A DNA stretch of 64,000 nt from Actinomycetospora sp. NBRC 106378 (GCF_030269685.1 NZ_BSTT01000016.1:1-64000); one strand, 5' to 3'; shown: positions 44,550 through 53,331, counted from the first letter of the stretch. Notes: a model not told the origin generated them from the sequence alone. Made by a program: numbers and translations.

Positions 44550-45200
44550 GTGACCACCGAGTCCCAACCCCGCCAGCGCGACGCCGAGCGCACGCGGGCG
44601 GAGATCCTCGACGTCGCCACGGCGGAGTTCGCCGAGCGCGGCCTCGCCGGCGCTCGCGTGGACGAGATCGCGGCGCGGACCCGCACCACCAAGCGGATGC
44701 TCTACTACTACTTCGGCAGCAAGCAGGGCCTCTACCTCGCCGTTCTCGAGCGCGCCTACCTGGGCATCCGCTCCCTGGAGAGCCATCTCGAGGTCGACGA
44801 GCTCGCCCCGACCGCCGCCATCCGCGCGGTGTGCGACCTGACCTTCGACCACCACGAGGCGCACCCCGAGTTCATCCGCCTCGTCAGCATCGAGAACATC
44901 CACCACGCCGAGCACCTGCGCGCGTCGCCGATCCGGGAGGGTCTCTCCGGCCCCGCCCTCGCGGTCCTGGAGCGGATCCTCGCCCGTGGTCGCGACGCCG
45001 GGCTCTTCCGCGACGACGTCGACGCGCTCGACATCCACCTGCTGATCAGCTCGTTCTGCATCTTCCGCACGGCGAACCGGCACACCGTGGCGGCCATCTT
45101 CGACCGCGACATGCTCGAGCCGTCCCTGCGCGACCACTACCGGCGGATGCTGGCCGACCTCGTCGTCGAGTTCCTGACCGCGCACGTCGGGAGACCCTGA
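44550..45200 (+). CDS. TetR family regulator of the quinate/shikimate cluster
   Basis: 216 residues; HTH is RVDEIAARTRTTKRMLYYYFGSK. The C-terminal domain (FIRLVSIENIHHAEHL, SSFCIFRTANRHTVAAIF) resembles TetR regulators of aromatic and protocatechuate metabolism. GTG 44550 follows GCGAGGAGGG. Divergent from the TIM-barrel gene, upstream of the MHS transporter, with matching operators at three promoters of the cluster. Confidence 0.85.
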   Translation: MTTESQPRQRDAERTRAEILDVATAEFAERGLAGARVDEIAARTRTTKRMLYYYFGSKQGLYLAVLERAYLGIRSLESHLEVDELAPTAAIRAVCDLTFDHHEAHPEFIRLVSIENIHHAEHLRASPIREGLSGPALAVLERILARGRDAGLFRDDVDALDIHLLISSFCIFRTANRHTVAAIFDRDMLEPSLRDHYRRMLADLVVEFLTAHVGRP

Positions 45201-45268
45201 GCACAGCACTCGCCGTGATCGGGCCCACGTCGGCCCTTGACACCGCCTCGGGGCGCAACTCACTATCT

Positions 45269-45288
45269 GGTACGTAACCAGACGGTAC
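45269..45288. promoter_or_regulatory. Quinate-cluster operator 2 (transporter promoter)
   Basis: Minus-strand reading GTACCGTCTGGTTACGTACC; shares the GTAC-N3-CTGGT core with the site at 49772. Confidence 0.6.
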
Positions 45289-45315
45289 ATAAGCACGACC
45301 CCGAGGAGCCCGACG

Positions 45316-46656
45316 ATGTCCTCCGCACCCGCCGCGTCCGCCGGCGCGCAGCCCGCCCGGGCGGCCCTCGCCGCCTGGATCGGCAGCGCCCTCGAGTACT
45401 ACGACTTCTTCATCTACGGCACGGCGGCGGCGCTCGTGTTCAGCAAGGTGTTCTTCCCGTCGTCGAGCCCGACCGCCGGCACGCTGCTCGCCCTCGCCAC
45501 CTTCGGCGTCGGGTACGTGGCGCGGCCGCTCGGCGCGGTGGTGCTCGGCCACGTCGGCGACCGGGTCGGCCGTCGTCGGGTCCTCATCCTCACGCTGGTC
45601 ATGATGGGCACGGCCACCTTCGCGATCGGCTGCCTGCCCGACTACGCCACCGCCGGTGCGCTGGGCCCGGTCCTGCTGGTCGTCTGCCGACTGCTGCAGG
45701 GCTTCTCCGCGGGCGGCGAGCAGGCCGGGGCCAACTCCATGACCCTCGAGCACGCTCCCGACGACAGGCGGGCCTTCTTCTCGAGCTTCACCCTCGGCGG
45801 CACCCAGGGCGGCATGATCATCGCGACGTTCGTGTTCCTGCCCGTCGCCGCGATGCCGCAGGACCAGCTCCTCAGCTGGGGCTGGCGGGTGCCGTTCTGG
45901 CTGTCGGTCGTCGTCGTGGTCGCCGGGATCGTCATCCGCCGCACCCTCGCCGAGACGCCCGTCTTCGAGGAGCAGCGCGCGCAGGGCCGCACCGAGGGCC
46001 TGCCGATCGTCGCGCTGCTGCGCGACCACTGGGCCGCGGTCCTCCGCGTCGTCCTCGGCGCGCTGGTCTCGTCGGTGAGCACGCTGGTCAGCGTCTGGGC
46101 GCTCTCGTACGCCACCAGCACCCAGGGCCTGGACAAGACCGCGATGCTCTGGGTCTCGATCGCCGCGAACGCCGTCGCCCTCGCCGCGATCCCACTCTTC
46201 GCCCGGTACGCCGACCGCGTCGGCCGCAAGCCGGTGTTCGTCTTCGGCTGCGTGGCCAGCGCGATCGTCCTGGCGTTCTACCTCTGGTCGATCTCGACGG
46301 CGAGCTACACCCTGATCTTCGTGTTCGGCGTCCTGCTCTCCGGCGTCGTCTACAGCGCCGCGAACGGGGTCTGGCCCGCCTTCTACGGCGAGATGTTCCC
46401 GGCCCGGGTCCGGCTGACCGGCATGGCGGTCGGCACCCAGATCGGCTTCGCCGTCGGCGGGTTCGTCCCGACGATCGCCGAGTCGCTGGTGGGCAAGGGC
46501 ACGGGCGGCTGGGTTCCGGTCGCGATCCTGGGCGCCGTCCTCTGCGCCCTCGCCGCCCTCGCCGGGCTGACGGCGCGTGAGACCGCCCACGTGCCCACCG
46601 CCGAGCTCGACCGCGTCGCCGACCGCGGCACCCCGGCGGTCCCCGCCGCCGTCTGA
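45316..46656 (+). CDS. Metabolite:H+ symporter, MHS family (ShiA-like)
   Basis: 446-residue, 12-helix MFS protein of the MHS group. Hallmarks: GSALEYYDFFIYGTAAALVF in helix 1, GHVGDRVGRRRVLI in loop 2-3, RLLQGFSAGGEQAGAN in helix 4 and RRTLAETPVFEE after helix 6. The neighbours (dehydroshikimate dehydratase, quinate/shikimate dehydrogenase) make shikimate or quinate the likely substrate. Probable operator upstream and hairpin terminator downstream. Confidence 0.88.
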   Translation: MSSAPAASAGAQPARAALAAWIGSALEYYDFFIYGTAAALVFSKVFFPSSSPTAGTLLALATFGVGYVARPLGAVVLGHVGDRVGRRRVLILTLVMMGTATFAIGCLPDYATAGALGPVLLVVCRLLQGFSAGGEQAGANSMTLEHAPDDRRAFFSSFTLGGTQGGMIIATFVFLPVAAMPQDQLLSWGWRVPFWLSVVVVVAGIVIRRTLAETPVFEEQRAQGRTEGLPIVALLRDHWAAVLRVVLGALVSSVSTLVSVWALSYATSTQGLDKTAMLWVSIAANAVALAAIPLFARYADRVGRKPVFVFGCVASAIVLAFYLWSISTASYTLIFVFGVLLSGVVYSAANGVWPAFYGEMFPARVRLTGMAVGTQIGFAVGGFVPTIAESLVGKGTGGWVPVAILGAVLCALAALAGLTARETAHVPTAELDRVADRGTPAVPAAV

Positions 46657-46666
46657 CGCTGACTCC

Positions 46667-46705
46667 CGACGGCGGGTCCGGTCACCTCGACCGGGCCCGC
46701 CGTCG
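46667..46705 (+). terminator. Hairpin terminator after the MHS transporter
   Basis: CGACGGCGGGTCCGGTC pairs with GACCGGGCCCGCCGTCG across a 5-nt loop, 10 bp after the stop codon. Its 5' arm is a family B motif (46664-46678). There is no U-run, which is common in high-GC actinobacteria. Confidence 0.7.
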
Positions 46706-46785
46706 TGGCGTGCCCGGCAAGATCCTGTCGCGCCGCGCGAGGTGATCGCTCAGCGAGCACTTCGCTCCGCTCGTGGGGATCTCGG

Positions 46786-46800
46786 TCCCGACGGCGGGTG
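46786..46800. repeat. Family B motif in the transporter/qsuB gap
   Basis: TCCCGACGGCGGGTG. The gap 46657-47023 holds no gene; it contains the terminator, this motif and the family C repeats. Confidence 0.6.
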
Positions 46801-46888
46801 CAGGCACCGCTCCGACGAGGTGCACGCCAGACATGCCGAACCGCCCGCAGATCTGCGCCACGTACATCTCGGGCGAGCCCGCTGCTCC

Positions 46889-46942
46889 TGGCGAAGGGCG
46901 CCCACGGCCCACCTATCCGACCGAAGGGGCCCTTCGCTCAGA
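46889..46942. repeat. 54-bp direct repeat, family C, copy 1
   Basis: Begins TGGCGAAGGGCGCCCACGGC and contains CCTATCCGACCGAAGGGGCC. It differs from copy 2 at only two bases and carries the near-palindrome CGAAGGGGCCCTTCG. Confidence 0.85.
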
Positions 46943-46974
46943 ACGGGGGCGCCTGGACCGGGCCGCGCAGGCGT

Positions 46975-47028
46975 TGGCGAAGGACGCCCACGGCCCACCT
47001 ATCCGACCGAAGGGGCCCCTCGCTCAGA
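46975..47028. repeat. 54-bp direct repeat, family C, copy 2
   Basis: Same sequence as copy 1, 86 bp further on. It includes the stop codon of the QsuB-like gene (47024-47026). Confidence 0.85.
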
Positions 47029-48847
47029 CGGAGGCCCGCGACCGCCGGTGGGCCGCCATCCGCACCGGGGCGTCTGCGGCACCGAACCCGGCGTACCCCC
47101 CGCTCCGCTCCACGGCCTCCAGGAACACCCGCCCGCCGAGCACGGGCGTCACCACGTGGCGGTACTGCCCGCCGGAGGCGTCGACGTCGAGGAGGACGCG
47201 GTGCGCGGCCAGCACGTCGACGTCGGCCACACCCCGGGCGGCGAGGTCGGCGTAGTAGTTCGGCCCGACGTCGAGCAGCGGCAGCCCGGCGTCGAGCGCG
47301 GCCCGCGCGACGGTGAGCACGTCGGGGACCGCGAACGCCACGCTCTGCGGCGCCGGGACCCCGGGCGCCCACCCGCCTCGGCGGACCAGCGACGACGACA
47401 GCACCACCCGCACGGGCTCCGCCCCCGCGGACGCGAACAGGCGCCCCCGGACCAGACCGAAGGGCGCGACGATGTCGGTCGGCTCCCCCACCGGAGCCAG
47501 GCCGACGACGGTGCGCAGGAACAGCTCCGCCTCGGCGACGAGGTCGAACGGCGGGCTCAGCGCGACGTGGTCGATCCCGGTCGCGCCGACGCCCGGACGG
47601 ACACCGGTGCTCACGAAGTCCCCCGGCCAGAAGTCGTCGCCGCCCGGGCTCGGGCGCTCGGGGCAACAGAACAGCAGCGTGCCGTCGGGGGCCGCGACCG
47701 CGCGCAGTTCCGCCTCGTCGCCGGCGTGGGGCAGGGGCACCCGCGGGGCGAGCAGCTCCACCCCACGGCGGGCCAGCGCCTCGGGGTCGGGGGTGCGCAC
47801 CGCGAGCGCGGCGACGGCGGCCGGCACCGACCCGGCGTCGGGAAGGGGCACCTCCTCCCGGACGACCACGCGGGCACCGCCGGCCTCCCACAGGCCCACC
47901 GGCTTGGTGCGGTGCGCGCCGGTGCGCGCGAAGCCGAGGGCGGCGAGGGCGTCGGTGACCTCGGCGGAGGTCGCGGGGTCGACCGCGAGCTCGACGAACG
48001 CGGTCCCGCCGACCGCGGGTACGGCTGCGCCGGCCAGGGACTCCTCGAGGCCCAGCAGCGAGCGCCGGGCGTCGACGGCGGCCGGGCCGGGGTCGGCCTG
48101 GCGGAAGACGTCGTTGAACACCTCGAGCGACCAGGGGCCGTCGTAGCCGGCGGCGTCGAGGTGGCCGACGAGGGCGGTGAGGTCGAAGTCGCCCTGTCCG
48201 GGGAAGAGCCGGTGGTGGCGGCTCCACGGGAGCACAGCCATGTCGAGGCGCGGGGCGTCGGCGAGCTGGAGGAAGAACAGCTTCCCGGCGGGCACGTCAC
48301 GCAGCCCGGCCGGATCGCCGCCGCGCGCGTAGAGGTGGAAGGAGTCGACGCACAGGCCCAGCGCGGGATGGTCGGCCCGCGCCACGATCCGCCACGAGTG
48401 GTCCCACGTGTTCACGTGCCGCCCCCAGGCGAGCGCCTCGTAGGCGATCCGCAGCCCGCGGTCGGCGGCCCGGTCCGCGACCTCGGCGAGCTGGGCGGCG
48501 GCGAGGTCGTCGTCGTCGATCGCGCGGGGGTCGACCGAGGAGCAGATCAGCGCAGTCGTGGTGCCGAGCTGCTCCATGACGTCGAAGGCGTGCTCGACCC
48601 GGCGCAGCGACGCGGCGAACGCGTCCCGCGGCAGCGCCTCGACGTCCCGGATCGGCTGGTAGAGGTCGACGGCGAGGCCGAGGTCGGCGCAGCGCCGGGC
48701 GATGTCGGCGGGCGATTCGGGCGAGCCGAGGAGGTCTGGGACGAAGATCTCGACGCCGTCGAACCCGGCGGCGGCCGCGGCGGCCAGCTTGTCCTCGAGC
48801 AGGCCCGACAGGCACGCGGTCGCGATGCCGAGCCGACGCCCGCCCAC
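47024..48847 (-). CDS. qsuB: 3-dehydroshikimate dehydratase, TIM barrel + HPPD-like fusion (QsuB type)
   Basis: Converts 3-dehydroshikimate to protocatechuate. The 607-residue length and design match QsuB of Corynebacterium: residues 1 to about 275 are a metal-dependent TIM barrel (LGIATACLSGLLEDKLAAAA, YEALAWGRHVNTW, LCVDSFHLYARG, LQLADAPRLDM), and about 290-600 form two VOC/HPPD-like modules (GIDHVALSPPFDL, HVVTPVLGGRVFLEAVER). A family B motif encodes LPDAGSV at 47829-47843. GTG 48847 lies one base past the dehydrogenase stop, so the two are cotranscribed. The stop codon lies in a family C repeat. Confidence 0.85.
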   Translation of the reverse strand: MGGRRLGIATACLSGLLEDKLAAAAAAGFDGVEIFVPDLLGSPESPADIARRCADLGLAVDLYQPIRDVEALPRDAFAASLRRVEHAFDVMEQLGTTTALICSSVDPRAIDDDDLAAAQLAEVADRAADRGLRIAYEALAWGRHVNTWDHSWRIVARADHPALGLCVDSFHLYARGGDPAGLRDVPAGKLFFLQLADAPRLDMAVLPWSRHHRLFPGQGDFDLTALVGHLDAAGYDGPWSLEVFNDVFRQADPGPAAVDARRSLLGLEESLAGAAVPAVGGTAFVELAVDPATSAEVTDALAALGFARTGAHRTKPVGLWEAGGARVVVREEVPLPDAGSVPAAVAALAVRTPDPEALARRGVELLAPRVPLPHAGDEAELRAVAAPDGTLLFCCPERPSPGGDDFWPGDFVSTGVRPGVGATGIDHVALSPPFDLVAEAELFLRTVVGLAPVGEPTDIVAPFGLVRGRLFASAGAEPVRVVLSSSLVRRGGWAPGVPAPQSVAFAVPDVLTVARAALDAGLPLLDVGPNYYADLAARGVADVDVLAAHRVLLDVDASGGQYRHVVTPVLGGRVFLEAVERSGGYAGFGAADAPVRMAAHRRSRASV

Positions 48848-48848
48848 C

Positions 48849-49757
48849 TCACGCCCCCGCGGCGACGAGCGCGGCGAAGTGGCCCAGCATCCGCCCGGCG
48901 TCGGGCTCGACGCCGGTGAAGTGCCGGAACGCGTCGACGGCCTGGAAGACCGCCATGCCCCCGCCGTCGAGGACCCGGGCCCCGCGGGCGCGCGCCGCCG
49001 TGACCAGTGCCGTCGCCAGCGGGCGGTAGACGACGTCGGCCACCCACAGCCCGGGGTGCAGCGCGTCGGGCGCGACGGGGGTGCCCGGGTGGGCGGCCAT
49101 GCCGGTGGGGGTGGCGTGGACGAGGCCGTCCACGCCGCGCAGCACTGCCTCGACGTCGGCCGTCCCGACGACGGCGGTGCGCACCCGTCCGGTGTCGCGC
49201 ACCGCGGCGGCGAGGGCGTCGGCCCGGGACCGGTCGGCGTCGGCGACGAGGAGCTCGCCGACCCCGACGTCGCCCAGGGCGTGCGCGACGGCCGCACCGG
49301 CTCCGCCGGCACCGAGCAGCAGCACCCGGTCGACGGCGACCCCCGGGAGGCCGCGGCGGAAGGAGCGGGCGAACCCGGAGCGGTCGGTGTTGTGGCCGAC
49401 GGCGCCCTCGGGCCCGAGGACGACCGTGTTCACCGCGCCGAGCGCGGCGGCGTCGGGGTCGATCCGGTCGAGGTGGGCGAGCACGGTCTGCTTGGCCGGG
49501 TGGGTGACGTTGAGCCCGGAGAAGCCGGTGAGGCGGGCGGCGTCGAGGACGCGGCCGACGTCGTGGGCGCCGAGGCCGAGCACGTCGAGGTCGAGCCGGC
49601 GGTAGAGGTATCGCATCCCCTGCGCGTCGCCCTCGTGCTCGTGCAGCGCGGGTGTGAGCGACGGGCCGATCCCGGTGCCGACGAGCCCGACGAGGTGGCC
49701 CGGCCCCTCGTCCCGGTCGCGGGCGACGGCATCGAGGTCGGGCAGGGTCAGGGTCAC
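48849..49757 (-). CDS. qsuD: Quinate/shikimate dehydrogenase (AroE family, QsuD-like)
   Basis: 302 residues. The substrate site GTGIGPSLTPALHEHEG, catalytic Lys in NVTHPAKQTVLAHLD, Asp in GHNTDRSGF, and NAD(P) loop GAGGAGAAVAHALG identify an AroE-family enzyme; the SLTPALHE form and the gene neighbourhood indicate a catabolic, NAD-dependent quinate/shikimate enzyme rather than biosynthetic AroE. GTG 49757 has GGAGG. A matching TetR site is 14 bp upstream of the start. Confidence 0.85.
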   Translation of the reverse strand: MTLTLPDLDAVARDRDEGPGHLVGLVGTGIGPSLTPALHEHEGDAQGMRYLYRRLDLDVLGLGAHDVGRVLDAARLTGFSGLNVTHPAKQTVLAHLDRIDPDAAALGAVNTVVLGPEGAVGHNTDRSGFARSFRRGLPGVAVDRVLLLGAGGAGAAVAHALGDVGVGELLVADADRSRADALAAAVRDTGRVRTAVVGTADVEAVLRGVDGLVHATPTGMAAHPGTPVAPDALHPGLWVADVVYRPLATALVTAARARGARVLDGGGMAVFQAVDAFRHFTGVEPDAGRMLGHFAALVAAGA

Positions 49758-49771
49758 CGGAACCTCCGTGT

Positions 49772-49789
49772 GTACTAACTGGTGAGTTC
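49772..49789. promoter_or_regulatory. Quinate-cluster operator 3 (qsuD-qsuB promoter)
   Basis: GTACTAACTGGTGAGTTC, strongest of three matching sites in the cluster. Confidence 0.7.
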
Positions 49790-49852
49790 AGGCTAGGCGG
49801 GAGATCGACCCCGTGCAAGCGCGGGAGGACCCAACGTCGGGGAGACACGACG

Positions 49853-49888
49853 AAGGGCGGACCGGCCTGCCCGCCGATCCGCCCCTCG
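49853..49888 (-). terminator. Hairpin terminator after the serine protease gene
   Basis: GAAGGGCGGACCGGC pairs with GCCGATCCGCCCCTC imperfectly across CTGCCC. Lies about 50 bp past the protease stop, read on the minus strand. A degenerate family B motif is at 49828-49842. Confidence 0.55.
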
Positions 49889-49936
49889 GTCCCCCCGTAC
49901 CGGTCTGCCCTCCGACCCGGGACGTCCTGTCGTGCC

Positions 49937-50836
49937 CTACGCCGCGATCTGCCGCTCGATGATCGCCGTGTTCTCGCCGACCCGGGTGTAGTAGCCGGGC
50001 TTGCCGGCGCGGGCGCACCCGTCGCCGAAGCTGGTGATGCCGATGAGCTTCCCGCCCGCGACCAGCGGGCCACCGGAGTCGCCCTGGCAGGTGTCGACGC
50101 CGCCGGAGTCGAAGCCCGCGCAGGTGAGGAGCTTCGGGTCGTAGGACGAGGCCGAGGACTTGCAGTAGGAGTCCGCGCGGATCGGGACGGTCGCCCCGAG
50201 CAGGTAGCGCGAGGCCGAGCCGTTCTCGGAGGTGGCGCCCCACCCGTAGATGCGGGCGGCGGTGCCCGCGCCGTACAGGGCGGAGTCGGAGGCGGTGGCC
50301 AGCGGGAGGGTCGGGGAGGAGACGGACTCGGCGAGCGTCAGCACCGACACGTCGAGCCCGCTGCCGACCGACTGGAAGGTCGGGCTCACCCAGACCTTCG
50401 ACACGGCGACCGAGCGGCCGGTCCGCGAGTCCTTGTCGTCCCGCCCGACGACCGCGAAGATCTTCCGGTCCGGCGCCGAGGCCGTGCAGTGCGCGGCCGT
50501 GACCACCTTCGTCGGCGCGACGAGGGTGCCGCCGCAGAACTGGAAGCCCGAGGCGTCGGTGAGGAACACGACCCACGGCTCGTCGGCGGTGCTGGTGCGC
50601 TCGCCGCCCACGATGCGCGCCTGCGCCACCCCGTCCCCGCCGGTGCCCCCCGGGTCGTCGCCGGTACCACCCGTGGTCACCGCCGAGCTCCGTCCCCCGA
50701 AGCCGACCAGCCCGACCGCCACGACCGCGAGCACCACGACCAGGGTCGAGCCGAACAGCACCGCCCGCCGCACCACCGGTCCACGCGGTGCCCGGGTCAC
50801 CTCGGCACGGTGCCGCCCGCGCGTTCGCTCCCGCAT
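49937..50836 (-). CDS. Membrane-anchored or secreted trypsin-like serine protease
   Basis: 299 residues. A basic N-terminus and one helix (AVLFGSTLVVVLAVVAVGLVGF, about residues 25-47) lead to a short Gly/Asp linker, then an S1 peptidase domain starting at IVGGER. The triad is complete: His in VVTAAHCTAS, Asp in GLDVSVLTL, Ser in CQGDSGGPLV; three Cys pairs fit the usual disulfides. The Asp six residues before the Ser (VDTCQGDSGG) suggests trypsin-like specificity. ATG 50836 follows GGAGG; earlier in-frame starts are less likely. Confidence 0.88.
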   Translation of the reverse strand: MRERTRGRHRAEVTRAPRGPVVRRAVLFGSTLVVVLAVVAVGLVGFGGRSSAVTTGGTGDDPGGTGGDGVAQARIVGGERTSTADEPWVVFLTDASGFQFCGGTLVAPTKVVTAAHCTASAPDRKIFAVVGRDDKDSRTGRSVAVSKVWVSPTFQSVGSGLDVSVLTLAESVSSPTLPLATASDSALYGAGTAARIYGWGATSENGSASRYLLGATVPIRADSYCKSSASSYDPKLLTCAGFDSGGVDTCQGDSGGPLVAGGKLIGITSFGDGCARAGKPGYYTRVGENTAIIERQIAA

Positions 50837-51156
50837 CCCGCCGCCTCCGCTCACGTACCGCTGTTCCGCCGCCCCCTCGCGGGGACCGTCCGGCGTACCG
50901 CTCACCGTCCGTCGGAGCAGACCTGACCAGAGATCGACCCGGCCGAACAAGTCGGAGAGCGGGAGTTCGCCCCGCTGAGCGACGACGAACGGTCGATTTC
51001 AGGCGGTAAACGACACCGGCGAGTGAGCAGCGCGCGATGAACGGTCGCCGAGAACCGCTCACCGCCCGCGACAGACCCAATCACGGAGCGTCGCCGCGGC
51101 GGGGAGACGGAGTGCACCGCCCGACGGACGAGCCACGGACGACGGTGGTCAATACG
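50837..51156. other. 320-bp divergent intergenic region
   Basis: Lies between the protease and mtr starts. I see no gene, RNA or strong palindrome in it; it must hold both promoters. A short frame from 51037 is contiguous with mtr but has no Shine-Dalgarno. Confidence 0.6.
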
Positions 51157-52548
51157 ATGGGACGCGTGCCCCACCACGACCTCGTGATCATCGGCTCGGG
51201 ATCGGGCAACTCGATCCTCGACTCCCGCTTCGACGACCTCGACGTGGCGATCGTCGAGCACGGCGTGTTCGGCGGGACCTGCCTCAACGTCGGCTGCATC
51301 CCGACCAAGATGTACGTCTACGCCTCCGACGTCGCCGAGACGATCCGACGGGCGAGCACGTACGGCGTCGACGCGAGCATCGACAAGGTCCGCTGGGCCG
51401 ACATCGTGCACCGCGTCTTCGGCCGGATCGACCCGATCTCCGCCGGCGGGCTGCGCTACCGCGACCAGGAGTGCTCGAACGTCACCGTCTACCAGGGGCA
51501 CGCCGTGTTCACCGGCGAGCGGGAGCTGTCGATCACGCCGACCGCGGGAGGCGACGGGGAGACCGTGACCGCCGACCGCATCGTCATCGCGGCCGGTTCG
51601 CGCCCCACCGTGCCGCCGGCCATCGCGGAGTCCGGGGTGCCGTTCCACACCTCCGACGACGTCATGCGCCTCCCCGACCTCCCCCGCCGCCTGACGATCG
51701 TCGGCGGCGGCTACATCGCCTGCGAGTTCGCGCACGTGTTCTCGGCCCTCGGCACCGAGGTCACGATCGTCACCCGCGGCCCGGCGCTGCTGCGCGAGCA
51801 GGACGAGCTGGTCTCCGAGCGGTTCACCCGTCTCGCGCAGGACCGCTGGAACGTGTACCTCGACGCCGAGCCGACCGCCGCCGAGCAGCGTGCCGACGGC
51901 ACCGTCGTGCTCACCTGCCCCGACGGCGGCGAGATCGAGGGGGACGCCCTCCTCGTCGCCACGGGACGGCGACCCAACGGCGACCGGCTCGACGTCGAGA
52001 AGACCGGCCTGCAGCTGACCACTGACGGCCGGGTCGAGGTCGACGAGTACCAGCGCACGCCGGTCGAGGGCATCTACGCCCTCGGGGACGTGAGCTCGCC
52101 CTTCCAGCTCAAGCACGTGGCGAACCACGAGGCGAAGGTCGTCCAGCACAACCTGCTGCACCCCGACGCGCTCCGCGCCACGAGCCACCGGTTCGTGCCG
52201 TCCGCGGTGTTCACCGACCCCCAGGTCGCGAGCGTCGGCGCCCGCGAGCAGGACCTGCGCGACGCCGGCACGGCGTACGTGTCGAAGGTGCAGGCCTACG
52301 GGGACGTCGCCTTCGGCTGGGCCATGGAGGACTCCACCGGCTTCGCGAAGGTCCTGGCGTCGCCGTCCGGCGAGCTGCTCGGAGCGCACTTCATGGGGCC
52401 ACAGGCGTCCTCGCTGATCCAGGTGCTCGTCCAGGCCATGGTGTTCGGGCAGACCGCACAGGAGGTCGCCACCGGGCAGTACTGGATCCACCCGGCACTG
52501 CCCGAACTGATCGAGAACGCACTGCTGGGGCTCCCGCTGTCGACGTGA
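51157..52548 (+). CDS. mtr: Mycothione reductase
   Basis: FAD/NADPH enzyme that reduces mycothiol disulfide. The 463-residue protein has LVIIGSGSGNSILD, the redox-active pair in GGTCLNVGCIPTKM, the NADPH loop VGGGYIACEFAHVFSALG, ALGDVSSPFQLKHVANHEA and the dimer-interface His-Glu in YWIHPALPELIENALLGL; all match M. tuberculosis Mtr closely. ATG 51157 is used; GTG 51172 is possible. Presence of Mtr shows the organism makes mycothiol. Its last 158 bp are overlapped on the other strand by the hydrolase gene. Confidence 0.95.
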   Translation: MGRVPHHDLVIIGSGSGNSILDSRFDDLDVAIVEHGVFGGTCLNVGCIPTKMYVYASDVAETIRRASTYGVDASIDKVRWADIVHRVFGRIDPISAGGLRYRDQECSNVTVYQGHAVFTGERELSITPTAGGDGETVTADRIVIAAGSRPTVPPAIAESGVPFHTSDDVMRLPDLPRRLTIVGGGYIACEFAHVFSALGTEVTIVTRGPALLREQDELVSERFTRLAQDRWNVYLDAEPTAAEQRADGTVVLTCPDGGEIEGDALLVATGRRPNGDRLDVEKTGLQLTTDGRVEVDEYQRTPVEGIYALGDVSSPFQLKHVANHEAKVVQHNLLHPDALRATSHRFVPSAVFTDPQVASVGAREQDLRDAGTAYVSKVQAYGDVAFGWAMEDSTGFAKVLASPSGELLGAHFMGPQASSLIQVLVQAMVFGQTAQEVATGQYWIHPALPELIENALLGLPLST

Positions 52549-53290
52549 CGCCGTCCAGCGAGCGCCAGAACCGCCGGAGCAGCTGCGCGGTCCGCTGCGG
52601 GTAACGGGCGGGCCACCAGTGCCCGACCCCTTCGAGGACCGCGACCTGCGCCCCCGCGCGGGCCGCGGCCTCCCGGCGTAGGGCGAGGGTCCCGGCGACG
52701 GGGTCCCCGGTGGCCAGGACGGCCAGGCCCGGCCGCGCGGCGGCCCGCTCCAGCCGCCGGCCGGCCCGCGCCATCGTCGGTTGGGCGGCGGCGCGGTAGA
52801 GCGCGAGGATCGCGTGCGCGAGCGACGGGTCGTAGCCGTCGACGATCCGCTCGGCGACCGCGAGCGGCATGCCCCGCGCGGTCAGCCGGGCCGTCCACGC
52901 GGGCCGGTCCGCGAGGCCCGCCACCTGCCGTTCCCCGGCACCGGGCGTCTGCCACGTCGTCGCGAGCTCGTGCCAGGCGTAGTCGGGATGGAACATTCCG
53001 ACGGCGTCGCTGACCCAGCTACGCAGCAGGTCGGGGCGTTCCATCGCCACGCCCACGACGTGTGCGCCGCCCCAGTCGTGCCCCACCAGGTCGACCGGGC
53101 CGTCGAGCCGCTCGAGCTCGCCGACGAGCCAGTCGCGGTAGCCGTCCGGGGAGACGTCGAACCCGCCGGGCAGGGGCGCGCCGAACCCGGGCGGGGACAG
53201 GAGCCGGACGTCGGTCCGGCCGAGCTCGGCGAGCAGTCCCTCCCAGACCGCCGCCGTCATCGGGTTGCCGTGCACGAACACCGTCGTCAT
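52391..53290 (-). CDS. Alpha/beta hydrolase, epoxide hydrolase-like, with 3' end running into mtr
   Basis: 299 residues. Oxyanion motif FVHGNPM, nucleophile elbow VGHDWGGAH with Asp as nucleophile (as in epoxide hydrolases and dehalogenases), and catalytic His in GVGHWWP. The fold should end near LLRRFWRSLDG, but no stop follows; about 50 further Arg/Pro-rich residues are translated from the antisense strand of mtr. The extension has no family character and is probably a readthrough after loss of the original stop. ATG 53290 has GAGG. Confidence 0.82.
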   Translation of the reverse strand: MTTVFVHGNPMTAAVWEGLLAELGRTDVRLLSPPGFGAPLPGGFDVSPDGYRDWLVGELERLDGPVDLVGHDWGGAHVVGVAMERPDLLRSWVSDAVGMFHPDYAWHELATTWQTPGAGERQVAGLADRPAWTARLTARGMPLAVAERIVDGYDPSLAHAILALYRAAAQPTMARAGRRLERAAARPGLAVLATGDPVAGTLALRREAAARAGAQVAVLEGVGHWWPARYPQRTAQLLRRFWRSLDGVTSTAGAPAVRSRSVRAVPGGSSTARWRPPVRSARTPWPGRAPGSARTPVAP

Positions 53291-53305
53291 CTGGTCCCGC
53301 CTCAC

Positions 53306-53331
53306 TTACTTGTTCGCCGACACGCAAGTTA
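53306..53331. promoter_or_regulatory. TetR operator between the hydrolase and tetR genes
   Basis: TTACTTG-N12-CAAGTTA inverted repeat in the 59-bp divergent gap. Confidence 0.65.

Noticed and set aside
46889-47028. Possible CRISPR remnant from the two 54-bp repeats
   Set aside because: Only two units, repeat too long, spacer-like part of 32 bp, no cas genes nearby.
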